The notes under the pieces are model-generated. The model was given only the letters and a program-made list of their open reading frames with translations, made no database searches and had not been told where the DNA came from. From positions 167,481 to 231,480 of the forward strand of contig NW_019774525.1 of the NCBI RefSeq assembly GCF_001039355.2: a DNA stretch of 64,000 nt. The letters run 5' to 3'. The translations under genes and the position numbers were made by a program. Below, in pieces: positions 43,101-54,284 of this stretch; the first letter of the stretch is position 1; every line of letters begins with the position of its first letter. The stretch is from Lingula anatina (taxonomy: Eukaryota > Brachiopoda > Lingulata > Lingulida > Lingulidae).

Positions 43101-45363
43101 GCTTTGCCCTATGATTTTCCTGTCGCAACCGATCGTCTGACCGTCTTCCCGCCATTTTACCAGCGTGATAAATCGGTGGCACGCTCCCCAGGTGTCGCAA
43201 GGGAAGTTTTAGTTGATGATCATCTCGTAACACAACACAATAGCTTCCGACTTGATTTTTATCTTGACAGTATCTTAAAAATGATCTTGCGCTCGCCCCT
43301 CATCTTTCTCTTAGTCACTAACTGTGGATCCTCTGACGCTATTTCTTGAGCCATTATCTCTTTTCGAACGGAATTCAACGACATATCAATGGCGATAGTA
43401 CGTTACTTACATAATTGAAAATGGTGAAATGGTCTGACTGATATACTGAGATGATGAAATGATTGGAATTTTGTAGTATATGATAATAATCTATTCCAAA
43501 TTGCGTTTAAATTACTTCCCTTATCCTTTGTATGCACAGACTGTCAGCGTAACGTAAATCAAATGAAATTGGACCTGGTCGTTTAAAATGAGGTTTGATT
43601 TGATGGTGTTTTTTTCTGGATTATCTTCCCAATCATCATTTTGCACGCAAAGAAAAGTATTACAATAATAAGGCAGTGACAAAAAATTCTTCGCCCCAAA
43701 TTGCTCGTTTTATAGCGTAAGCGCTCTTTCAAACTGCCAAACTTTGAACTTTTTCAATCGCTTGGTTTCAAATAAAACCTTTATAACACGCCAGAGCGCG
43801 TTGACACATCAAACTTACCATTCAAAAACAATAAACAGCTCAGTGTGTATTTATTGTGTGCTAATGTTGCCCATTAATTTTGGGAAAGATTCTAAAAAGA
43901 GAGCACTAAAATGGTTTTCATTCGATTTTACTTGCGTTGGGATACACTGTCCAACCTGTAAACCCAAAACTTGTGCTTTTTATCTTCTTTGCCTTCCTTG
44001 GAAAATAAAGAAATACAAGTCCTTAACATGGTCAGATCTAAGACGACGAAAAAGATTCGTCGATTATTATTATTATTAGAAATTGTAGTAAACATGTGAT
44101 TCTTAGATCCACACTTCTGTTCTCAACTGTTTAGAGTTCCTCCTAATTATACGTGAGATTGATTGCTGTAATGAATGACAATGACTGTTCGTAATGTTTT
44201 CAGTAAAATCTGTACACACTACATGTATCTCTATATGCATACCGTGCAACATATATCTGCTCAATAAGCTACACATAATTACAGCAGTTTTAAATCAAGA
44301 CTCAAGACCGTGTTCAGATTTTTTTTGCCCAAAATCTTTGTGTTTTGAGGGAAAAGACCCTTGATTGCAACATCCAATATTTTCTCCCCAAGCTATACAA
44401 TGTACACTAAACGGTGTCAGCAATAGGGTAGCCATTTATTTCTTGTCCATTGATTTGGACATCTAAGATTAATTTGATCATCAAAATTAAATTACTGAAT
44501 TGAAATAAAATATGGATTATTTAACTCCACTGCTGGGGAATTTTCTGTTACAGACATTCTAAAAAGCCTTTTTTTTTTTTTTTTTTTTTTTGGCGTATAT
44601 TGATATTATATGAGATATATCAATATAATAATGGCGAATGAAAAAACCACACAAGATGATTTCAGCGAGTTCTAGGTGTTGTGTACGAAATAGATGTGGG
44701 CTCTAAATAATCGTGCAAGTGCCATCACGGCATCTCATTTTTTACCTGGCCTAGGTAAAACTGACAAGAGCAGGGCAATTACTACAATTAACACGTCTAT
44801 GGTGGAAGGGTAACGGATTGTGTTGACAGGTAAAACCACCTCTCTGGGTACTAAGCAGTGGACAACCCTAAACGCCGTCTACTTAATCAGCGCCCTGGAT
44901 CAGACGCTAGGAAATGACCATTTCCTAAACTCATGAATTATCCCTACTGAATCTATAGTTGAGTCCGGTCTGATAGGTGGTCCTTCGTTACAAGTGGACA
45001 GATGAAATAAAAATAGTCTTGAAAAAATGTATCCCCAAGCGTTGGTTTTTGATCAATATTGTCTTAGTTGGGCCGAAAATGAAAACAGTTCAGGCAAATA
45101 GTCAGGAACACACGTAGCTTAAGAAAAAAATTATGAATAATCTTGCTTTACTGTCTGATAAAAATAGTATTCCGGCAATTACTGAAATAGCTCAAGTGAG
45201 ATGAAAGGGCTCGACGTGATGACTACAAAGCGCCATATCAAAGGTACGTCTTTTATCTATCCGACTTGTTCGCGAACTGTTTCGAAGACAATCAATTCTT
45301 TCACGACAATTTGCCCAAATATTGTATCCAGAAAACCATTTCGCCAATAATTGCCGTGCCATC
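40121..45363. other. Intergenic DNA without recognisable genes
   Basis: I examined the short frames here (for example 40293-40517, 42922-43233, 43744-44079) and saw no conserved domain or splice context. One inverted-repeat element lies at 41261-41462. The rest is AT-rich with poly-T runs. Confidence 0.6.
41261..41462. mobile_element. Inverted-repeat element with AAGCCCAACACACA ends
   Basis: Perfect 14-bp inverted ends at 41261-41274 and 41449-41462 bound 202 bp. Further inside, GGCTGAGCTA on the left is mirrored by TAGCTCAGCTT on the right. The exact outer boundary and target duplication are unclear. Confidence 0.65.
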
Positions 45364-45837
45364 ATAAAGATTAGGCAATCCCATTTTCATCATTTTCGTG
45401 TCGGGTTTCTGTCGACATTTCCTCAGTAAATCGAAATGATTGCGCTCTGGTGTCAGTTTGGTGTGTTATTGGAGTTTTTCAAATAAACGCCCACTCTCTA
45501 TATAATCCGAGGTCATCGTCGATACCAAGAACGGATGGGGTTTGCGTTTCAGCATTGAGTTTCCTTTTTTCATAACAATAACTGCATTGTAATAAAATTA
45601 ATAATCAAGGACCCCATCATTGATCCTTTTAGAAAATTTTGACGGAAATGATGGTATATTATTCATTTTATGAAAGCACTTCACTGTCACCGTTTTATGA
45701 ATTTCTTAGTCATCAATGTCAAAAGAGGAAAAAAAGGGTTGGAGTGGTGTAAAGATGTAAAACAAAGCGAAATTTAAAAAAAAAAAAAACCCTGAGCGAA
45801 TGTTTCAAATTTTGGCATGAACATTCAGTTTGCTATA

Positions 45838-46075
45838 TATACTGACCGTCAATGAAAACGCATCATTTATTTATCAAATAATATTTTAAGTTCCTTTGGC
45901 ACATTAACAAAATAACAGTTTTCGTGTGAAATATGACCCATTATTCAGTCAAACAAGGTGAATCTCTTATGACCAAACAAATGCATTTGTACTCGTTTAT
46001 ACGATTGGAATCGATTCTTGGTAAAAAAAAAGTACAAGAGAGTTTTCTGATGCGTTTTCATTGACTGTCAGTATA
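45838..46075. mobile_element. Mariner-like MITE in copy 1
   Basis: The 234-bp interval 45840-46073 begins TACTGACCGTCAATGAAAAC and ends with the complement, with one mismatch in about 28 bp. TA dinucleotides flank it (45838-45839, 46074-46075). Short ends and a TA target fit the Tc1/mariner superfamily; the assignment is inference. The same element appears in the two other assembled copies. Confidence 0.8.
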
Positions 46076-46219
46076 CTTTATAGACCACAGTGCATCCTGC
46101 AATTTAATTTTTGGAAAAAAAGCCTCATACGAAAACTCCGTGCATTACTAACTTGCAGCGTGGTTATAATGAAACGCACAGCTACAATATAGTGCCTCAC
46201 TCCTTGACTGATGGGGCCC

Positions 46220-46264
46220 ATACGACCAAGGAGTTATAACAGACTTATAACTCCTTGATACGAC
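46220..46264. mobile_element. 31-bp perfect hairpin insertion with 7-bp target duplication (copy 1)
   Basis: CAAGGAGTTATAA, CAGAC, TTATAACTCCTTG at 46227-46257 forms a stem-loop flanked directly by ATACGAC (46220-46226 and 46258-46264). Copy 3 of the same locus has a single ATACGAC at 51119-51125 and no hairpin, so the insertion is visible as a polymorphism. Copy 2 carries it at 48084-48128. Confidence 0.85.
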
Positions 46265-47169
46265 TGAGACTGTATTCCCTGTCGCTTTTACAGTGGGCCA
46301 TGGTAAATTGTTCGGTTGCTGAGCAAAATACTTCATCTTTAGATATATACTTATGTTTTAGTAAACGACTGTAATTTCACTGAACAGAATAATAGATAAA
46401 CCAAAAGTAAATTCTGCCGACTTGATCAGAATACAGTCAACACAAACCATCTGAACTACCTATGGAGCGACTGGTTAAGAATCGTAGCGAACGAGGGATG
46501 TGTATATGAACCTCGTGATATGAGCATAGAAAGGGGAAATGGTAATTTTCATATCACAAAAGGGGGTGCGTAGACACAAGAAGGTGGACAGCAGATATGA
46601 AAAATCGTCTGTCTTGAGACAAATATTTTACTAGACCCATGAGAAAACATGTGGCATATTAGAGTATCTCCTTTCTTAAAAACCAATATCCTGGGATTTT
46701 CTCCTGTAAAATGGGTTTTGTACGTGTAAAATTGCGGATCCACGTACTTTTACTTTCCCTTTTACTTTCACCAACTCCTCGAAATAAATGTGTAAACAGG
46801 ATATCTTACTGGCGCTGTGAAACTGTACAAAATCAAGAGTAACCACAGGTAAAGGTAGAGGTCATTTAAGGTGAAAGCGATCATGGCTCCCTACTGTATA
46901 TCTAATGTGAAGGTTAAAGAGACAGCTCATGGCATTGCGGTCTTCAACAAATTTCAGTGCATCAGTTTAAATATTTCCCGACTAATCTGAAAATCTCCAA
47001 AAATGACCCAATGTATATTAATATATTTTGTATCTCCACTACAGATTACGGGGCACCAGACCCTACTGGATGCTTGTACTAACATAATAATTTTTACTTG
47101 AGTCCATTTATATCAAATCCCCTGACAAAATAACGGTTACATGTTCTGCTTTTATTTCACATTGCTAAA

Positions 47170-47227
47170 NNNNNNNNNNNNNNNNNNNNNNNNNNNNNNN
47201 NNNNNNNNNNNNNNNNNNNNNNNNNNN
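47170..47227. other. Assembly gap (58 N)
   Basis: A run of N separates two nearly identical copies. The true distance is probably negative (overlap). Confidence 0.9.
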
Positions 47228-47701
47228 ATAAAGATTAGGCAATCCCATTTTCATCATTTTCGTGTCGGGTTTCTGTCGACATTTCCTCAGTAAATCGAAA
47301 TGATTGCGCTCTGGTGTCAGTTTGGTGTGTTATTGGAGTTTTTCAAATAAACGCCCACTCTCTATATAATCCGAGGTCATCGTCGATACCAAGAACGGAT
47401 GGGGTTTGCGTTTCAGCATTGAGTTTCCTTTTTTCATGACAATAACTGCATTGTAATAAAATTAATAATCAAGGACCCCATCATTGATCCTTTTAGAAAA
47501 TTTTGACGGAAATGATGGTATATTATTCATTTTATGAAAGCACTTCACTGTCACCGTTTTATGAATTTCTTAGTCATCAATGTCAAAAGAGGAAAAAAAG
47601 GGCTCGAGTGGTGTAAAGATGTAAAACAAAGCGAAATTTAAAAAAAAAAAAAACCCTGAGCGAATGTTTCAAATTTTGGCATGAACATTCAGTTTGCTAT
47701 A

Positions 47702-47939
47702 TATACTGACCGTCAATGAAAACGCATCATTTATTTATCAAATAATATTTTAAGTTCCTTTGGCACATTAACAAAATAACAGTTTTCGTGTGAAATATGA
47801 CCCATTATTCAGTCAAACAAGGTGAATCTCTTATGACCAAACAAATGCATTTGTACTCGTTTATACGATTGGAATCGATTCTTGGTAAAAAAAAAGTACA
47901 AGAGAGTTTTCTGATGCGTTTTCATTGACTGTCAGTATA
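47702..47939. mobile_element. Mariner-like MITE in copy 2
   Basis: Same TA-flanked element as at 45840-46073 (element 47704-47937). Confidence 0.75.
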
Positions 47940-48083
47940 CTTTATAGACCACAGTGCATCCTGCAATTTAATTTTTGGAAAAAAAGCCTCATACGAAAAC
48001 TCCGTGCATTACTAACTTGCAGCGTGGTTATAATGAAACGCACAGCTACAATATAGTGCCTCACTCCTTGACTGATGGGGCCC

Positions 48084-48128
48084 ATACGACCAAGGAGTTA
48101 TAACAGACTTATAACTCCTTGATACGAC
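48084..48128. mobile_element. 31-bp hairpin insertion in copy 2
   Basis: Identical to the copy 1 insertion: hairpin 48091-48121 between ATACGAC repeats at 48084-48090 and 48122-48128. Confidence 0.8.
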
Positions 48129-49419
48129 TGAGACTGTATTCCCTGTCGCTTTTACAGTGGGCCATGGTAAATTGTTCGGTTGCTGAGCAAAATACTTCAT
48201 CTTTAGATATATACTTATGTTTTAGTAAACGACTGTAATTTCACTGAACAGAATAATAGATAAACCAAAAGTAAATTCTGCCGACTTGATCAGAATACAG
48301 TCAACACAAACCATCTGAACTACCTATGGAGCGACTGGTTAAGAATCGTAGCGAACGAGGGATGTGTATATGAACCTCGTGATATGAGCATAGAAAGGGG
48401 AAATGGTAATTTTCATATCACAAAAGGGGGTGCGTAGACACAAGAAGGTGGACAGCAGATATGAAAAATCGTCTGTCTTGAGACAAATATTTTACTAGAC
48501 CCATGAGAAAACATGTGGCATATTAGAGTATCTCCTTTCTTAAAAACCAATATCCTGGGATTTTCTCCTGTAAAATGGGTTTTGTACGTGTAAAATTGCG
48601 GATCCACGTACTTTTACTTTCCCTTTTACTTTCACCAACTCCTCGAAATAAATGTGTAAACAGGATATCTTACTGGCGCTGTGAAACTGTACAAAATCAA
48701 GAGTAACCACAGGTAAAGGTAGAGGTCATTTAAGGTGAAAGCGATCATGGCTCCCTACTGTATATCTAATGTGAAGGTTAAAGAGACAGCTCATGGCATT
48801 GCGGTCTTCAACAAATTTCAGTGCATCAGTTTAAATATTTCCCGACTAATCTGAAAATCTCCAAAAATGACCCAATGTATATTAATATATTTTGTATCTC
48901 CACTACAGATTACGGGGCACCAGACCCTACTGGATGCTTGTACTAACATAATAATTTTTACTTGAGTCCATTTATATCAAATCCCCTGACAAAATAACGG
49001 TTACATGTTCTGCTTTTATTTCACATTGCTAAATGGGCAATAAACATTTTTTTTTTGTATTTGCACAGGTATTTTAAATTGAAGATATCAAGATTCATAA
49101 TAATAATAACCAGTCCATTCTACGTCGGCAAGCCGCTCCCAGGTTAAATGTTTTTGTGAACTATATTTCCTAAACAAGAGTTCAGCTTTCAGGACGTGGT
49201 CAAAACCGGCCCCTCTTCTTTATCACATAAAACCTTCCAAATTCTTTCCAAGAAATAAACTGTACTAACTCACTGCATACTAACGAATGATTCACACATT
49301 TTGATTCAGAAGGTTTATCTTTATTTCCCTGTATTTGTAGCTACGATTGATAAAACAAACAAAAAAGTTTCCCTTTTCATATTGTTTGTGTAATCTATAC
49401 CCAATACAAAACATTTCCA

Positions 49420-49760
49420 ACATCAGATTAATAAATCAGATTCCAGAAACTGGATCAGGAGATGAGTGTTGATGACAGCATTCTGATCCGGCAAAGAATG
49501 TGCAAGTGGCGTGCCTGTACCGTGCCCGTGCCCCTCTGCCCGCCGAGTATGACCGCAAAGAAATAAACGAGTCTGGGAATCCAGCTCCAAACATCTTAGC
49601 AACACCTGGGCCGCCTGCGAGTTTGAGAATCGCCTGAATCGGGCTGAAAACGCGGCTATGGGACACAAGGTTGACTGGACTCATGGTGCCAATCAATAGG
49701 CCTACCTGGTCGGTTTGCTGTGACGTCTTCCAGTTCTTGGATAATAACGCTTGCGGTCGT
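49420..49760. other. GC-richer island with overlapping minus-strand frames (repeated at 52426-52766)
   Basis: This segment is clearly more GC- and CpG-rich than its surroundings. It carries two overlapping minus-strand frames (49668-49423 and 49696-49436) and a donor-like CAG/GTAGGC near 49702-49707 on the minus strand. I recognise no protein family. Only about one substitution separates the two copies over roughly 300 bp. It could be a short exon, a regulatory island or neither. Confidence 0.3.
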
Positions 49761-50684
49761 ATTGTGCAAAACTAACCGGTTGCATCATCTTTTTAGTCAT
49801 TAGACGATAAATAGATAGATAAAAATGAATTAACAAAAATAGATGTCACCGTCTAGTCTTACAGTCATGGTTCACCATGGGATGACATGCGTCACATAAA
49901 GGTGTATGTGATCAACAGGTGCTCAGATCGTTTTTATTTTATTTCATTTCATTTCATTTCATTTCATTTATTTATTTGTTTTTGTTACTTTTTCAAATCA
50001 GGAAACAAACACTAAATCGCATCCACCACGGATATCCTCAATGATGTTCATCCACCCCTGTGACTTTATATCTAACGAATAAAACGCCTTATTCGTTCAC
50101 TCTTTGACACAAGTGACAAGTTAGCCGTGATAGGTGCCTGGTCTCTTTTAGAAACTAATAACAATTTTTCCATATCACAGCTCTCTTCCATAGTGCTTAA
50201 ATCATTTTTAAAAAATCGAACAAACTGAAAAGCGACACTCCTCAATGTATATGTCAGTTATGCAGGTACGTGAACAAACCGTAGAGCAGTAGGCGGACTT
50301 CTCTCTACCAAGGCCACAGATTGATTTTTCACGAGATATTCACACATATGTCTCTGACTAATTCGATACAAGACCATCACTAAGCTGAGTATAGGCGGTC
50401 TGCGTTATATCGTGGTTGTTATGCAGGATCTAAAAGTAGAATTTCTATCCTAGCTGACTTTTGCCTTGGACTGATAATGTTAAGTTATCCTGGTTGCTGG
50501 TGTGATAAAATGCTTAATGTTATCTTAACCTCAGCTAATGTGGAAACATTAGGTAAAAATTATGTTTGAGAAATGAATCTGTTCGATGCAAAAAATAGGA
50601 GGTATTCAAAGAGAATAAATTGAAAACATTGATCAAATACGCTGAAGGAGACCGTGTTTTTATATACAGTGTTATTACAACAGA

Positions 50685-53600
50685 NAACCTGAGCGAATGT
50701 TTCAAATTTTGGCATGAACATTCAGTTTGCTATATATACTGACCGTCAATGAAAACGCATCATTTATTTATCAAATAATATTTTAAGTTCCTTTGGCACT
50801 TTAACAAAATAACTGTTTTCGTGTGAAATATGACCCATTATTCAGTCAAACAAGGTGAATCTCTTATGACCAAACAAATGCATTTGTACTCGTTTATATG
50901 ATTGGAATCGATTCTTGGTAAAAAAAAAAAAGTACAAGAAAGTTTTCTGATGCGTTTTCATTGACTGTCAGTATACTTTATAGACCACAGTGCATCCTGC
51001 AATTTAATTTTTGGACAAAAGCCTCATACGAAAACTCCGTGCATTACTAACTTGCGGCGTGGTAATAATGAAACGCACAGCTACAATATAGTGCCTCACT
51101 CCTTGACTGATGGGGCCCATACGACTGAGACTGTATTCCCTGCCGCTTTTACAGTGGGCCATGGTAGATTGTTCGGTTGCTGAGCAAAATTCTTCATCTT
51201 TAGATATATACTTATGTTTTAATAAACGGCTGTAATTTCAATGAACAGACAAACAGATAAATCAAAAGTATATTCTGCCGACTTGGTCAGATTACAGTCA
51301 ACACAAACCATCTGAACTACCTATGGAGCGATTGGTTAAGTATCGTAGCGAAAGAGGGATGTGTATATGAACCTCGTGACATGAGAATAGAAAGGGGAAA
51401 TGGTAATTTTCATATCACAAAAGGGGGTGCGTAGACACAAGAAGGTGGACAGCAGATATGAAAAATCGTCTGTCTTGAGACAAATATTTGACTAGACCCA
51501 TGAGAAGATGTGTGGAAAAAGATGCTGTATATTAGAGAATCTCCTTCATTAAAAACCAATATCCTGGGATTTTCTCCCATATAATGGCTCTTGTGCGTGT
51601 AAAATTGCGTATCCACGTACTTTTACTTCTTCTTTTACTTTCACTAGCTCTTCCAAATAAATGTGTAAACAGGATATCCTACTGGCGCTGTAAAACTGTA
51701 CAAAATCAAGAGTAACCACAGGTAAAGGTAGAGGTCATTTAAGGTGAAAGCGATCATGGCTCCCTACTGTATATCTAATGTGAAGGTTAAAGAGACAGCT
51801 CATGGCATTGCGGTCTTCAACAAATTTCAGTGCATCAGTTTAAATATTTCCCGACTAATCTGAAATTCTCCAAAAATGACCCAATGTATATTAATATATT
51901 TTGTATCTCCACTACAGATTACGGGGCACCAGACCCTACTGGATGCTTGTACTAACATAATAATTTTTACTTGAGTCCATTTATATCAAATCCCCTGACA
52001 AAATAACGGTTACATGTTCTGCTTTTATTTCACATTGCTAAACGGGCAATAAACATTTTTTTGTATTTGCACAGGTATTGTAAATTGAAGATATCAAGAT
52101 TCATAATAATAATAACCAGTCCATTCTACGTCGGCCAGCCGCTCCCAGGTTAAATGTATTTGTTAACTATATTTCCTAAACAAGAGTTCAGCTTTCAGGA
52201 CGTGGTCAAAACCGGCCCCTCTTCTTTATCACATAAAACCTTCCAAATTCTTTCCAAGAAATAAACTGTACTAACTCACTGCACACTAACGAATGATTCA
52301 CGCATTTTGATTCAGAAGGTTTATCTTTATTTCCCTGTATTTGTAGCTACGATTGATAAAACAAACAAAAAAGTTTCCCTTTTCATATTGTTTGTGTAAT
52401 CTATACCCAATACAAAACATTTCCAACATCAGATTAATAAATCAGATTCCAGAAACTGGATCAGGAGATGAGTGTTGATGACAGCATTCTGATCCGGCAA
52501 AGAATGTGCAAGTGGCGTGCCTGTACCGTGCCCGTGCCCCTCTGCCCGCCGAGTATGACCGCAAAGAAATAAACAAGTCTGGGAATCCAGCTCCAAACAT
52601 CTTAGCAACACCTGGGCCGCCTGCGAGTTTGAGAATCGCCTGAATCGGGCTGAAAACGCGGCTATGGGACACAAGGTTGACTGGACTCATGGTGCCAATC
52701 AATAGGCCTACCTGGTCGGTTTGCTGTGACGTCTTCCAGTTCTTGGATAACAACGCTTGCGGTCGTATTGTGCAAAACTTACCGGTTGCATCATCTTTTT
52801 AGTCATTAGACGATAAATAGATAGATAAAAATGAATTAACAAAAATAGATGTCACCGTCTAGTCTTGCAGTCATGGTTCACCATGGGATGACATGTGTCC
52901 CATAAAGGTGTGTGTGATCAACAGGTGCTCAGATCGTTTTTATTTATTCATTTCATTTCATTTATTTATTTATTTGTATTTGTTACTTTTTCAAATCAGG
53001 AAACAAACACTAAATGGCATCCACCACGGATATCCTCAATGATGTCACCCACCCCTGTGACTTTATATCTAACGAATAAAACGCCTTATTCGTTCATTCT
53101 TTGACACAAGTGACAAGTTAGCCGAGATAGGTGCCTGGTCTCTTTTAGAAACAAATAACAATTTTCTACATTACAGCTCTCTTCCATAGTGCTTAAATCA
53201 TTTTTAAAAAATCGAACAAACTGAAAAGCGACACTCCTCGAGGTATATTGCAGTTATACAGGTACGTGAACGAACCGTAGAGCAGTAGGCGGACTGCTCT
53301 CTACCAATAAGGCCACAGATTGATTTTTCACGAGATATTCACTTATATGTCTCTGACTAACTCGATACAAGACCATCACTAAGCTGAGCATAGGCGGTCT
53401 GCGTTATATCGTGGTTGTTATGCAGGATCTAAAAGTAGAATTTCTATCCTAGCTGACTTTTGCCTTAGACTGATAATGTTAAGTTATCCTGGTTGCTGGT
53501 GTGATAAAATGCTTAATGTTATCTTAACCTCAGCTAATGTGGAAACATTAGGTAAAAATTATGTTTGAGAAATGAATCTGTTCGATGCAAAAAATAGGAG

Positions 53601-53690
53601 GTATTCAAAGAGAATAAATTGAAAACATTGATCAAATACGCTGAAGGAGACCGTGTTTTTATATACAGTGTTATTACAACACAAGCTAAT
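50685..53690. repeat. Intergenic unit, copy 3 (diverged allele)
   Basis: Repeats 47653-50683. It has substitutions and indels, lacks the 31-bp hairpin and has a shorter ATTTC run near 52945. Divergence is visibly higher before about 51660 than after. It continues into unique DNA, so it is probably the second allele in its true context. Confidence 0.85.
50735..50975. mobile_element. Mariner-like MITE in copy 3
   Basis: Same element as at 45840-46073 (here about 50737-50973) with a longer internal A run. Its presence in both allele types shows it is older than the hairpin insertion. Confidence 0.75.
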
Positions 53691-53991
53691 TGAAATAAAC
53701 TTAATATCATCACTATATTAACCAATAATATGACATAATTTATTTTGTTATGTTTTGTTCTTTCTTTTGTCTTTTCCTTCATTGACGTCTATAAAACATT
53801 TTCTGCTATTTTCTAAAACATGAAGGATAAAATTGGAGTAAACACGTCGTCTTTTTCCCAGGTACAGCGTTCGTCGTCAGGAGTGAGTCACTGTCAGTTG
53901 ACACAACTGAGCATCATACGAGGTGCAAGTAAACAAAGCAGGGAAATTAGGAGCAAGGATAACAGTGACCCTCGGTTTACCGCAAAATAGA

Positions 53992-54057
53992 TGACGTTTG
54001 GACGTCAGAATCTGAAGTCTGTCTGCTATATAAATTGAGCTGAATAGAGCATCAGTG
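53992..54057 (+). promoter_or_regulatory. Candidate core promoter: two CRE half-sites, TATA box and initiator
   Basis: TGACGT at 53992-53997 and GACGTCA at 54001-54007 lie 20-35 bp before TATATAAAT (54027-54035). TCAGTG (54052-54057) then puts a possible +1 A at 54054, 27 bp after the start of the TATA box. Spacing and order match textbook metazoan TATA promoters. Function is inferred from pattern only. Confidence 0.4.
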
Positions 54058-54131
54058 ATAGAAGGGGTATACTAAACAACGGTTGCTGGGGAAACACGTT
54101 AAATACAGTTAACACATTGACCCCAAGGGTG

Positions 54132-54284
54132 ATGCCGCTTCACAGCCCAGCTACTAATGCCCTCTCTATCTTGCCTTTTCAAACTACAGACTTTCATCCG
54201 TGGGACCGATTTTTAACAGCAGTTGGGACCTGCTTTGTACAATTTTTTAAATGTACCCGCATTGCCCAAACCCAGAAAGTTTGA
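54132..54284 (+). CDS. Candidate 50-residue small ORF downstream of the TATA cluster
   Basis: This is the first ATG after the proposed start site, about 78 bp downstream, with G at -3. The frame begins MPLHSPATNALSILPFQTTD and ends at TGA (54282-54284). I know of no homologous family. It has no evident signal peptide and one short hydrophobic stretch (about residues 27-39). It could be a first coding exon, a genuine small protein or chance. Confidence 0.2.
   Translation: MPLHSPATNALSILPFQTTDFHPWDRFLTAVGTCFVQFFKCTRIAQTQKV

Larger units (their letters stand above)
45364..47169. repeat. Intergenic unit, copy 1
   Basis: Matches 47228-49033 base for base at a constant offset of 1864, with only about three substitutions seen (45577, 45739, 45741) and no indels. 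It is cut off by the gap at 47170. Identity this high across a gap suggests overlapping contig ends and not a true duplication. Confidence 0.85.
47228..50683. repeat. Intergenic unit, copy 2
   Basis: The 5' part repeats copy 1. The part from about 47653 on is repeated again at 50685-53683 with more differences. It ends at the single N at 50684. Confidence 0.85.

Noticed and set aside
42922-43233. 103-residue minus-strand frame
   Set aside because: Mixed low-similarity composition, no recognised domain or splice context.
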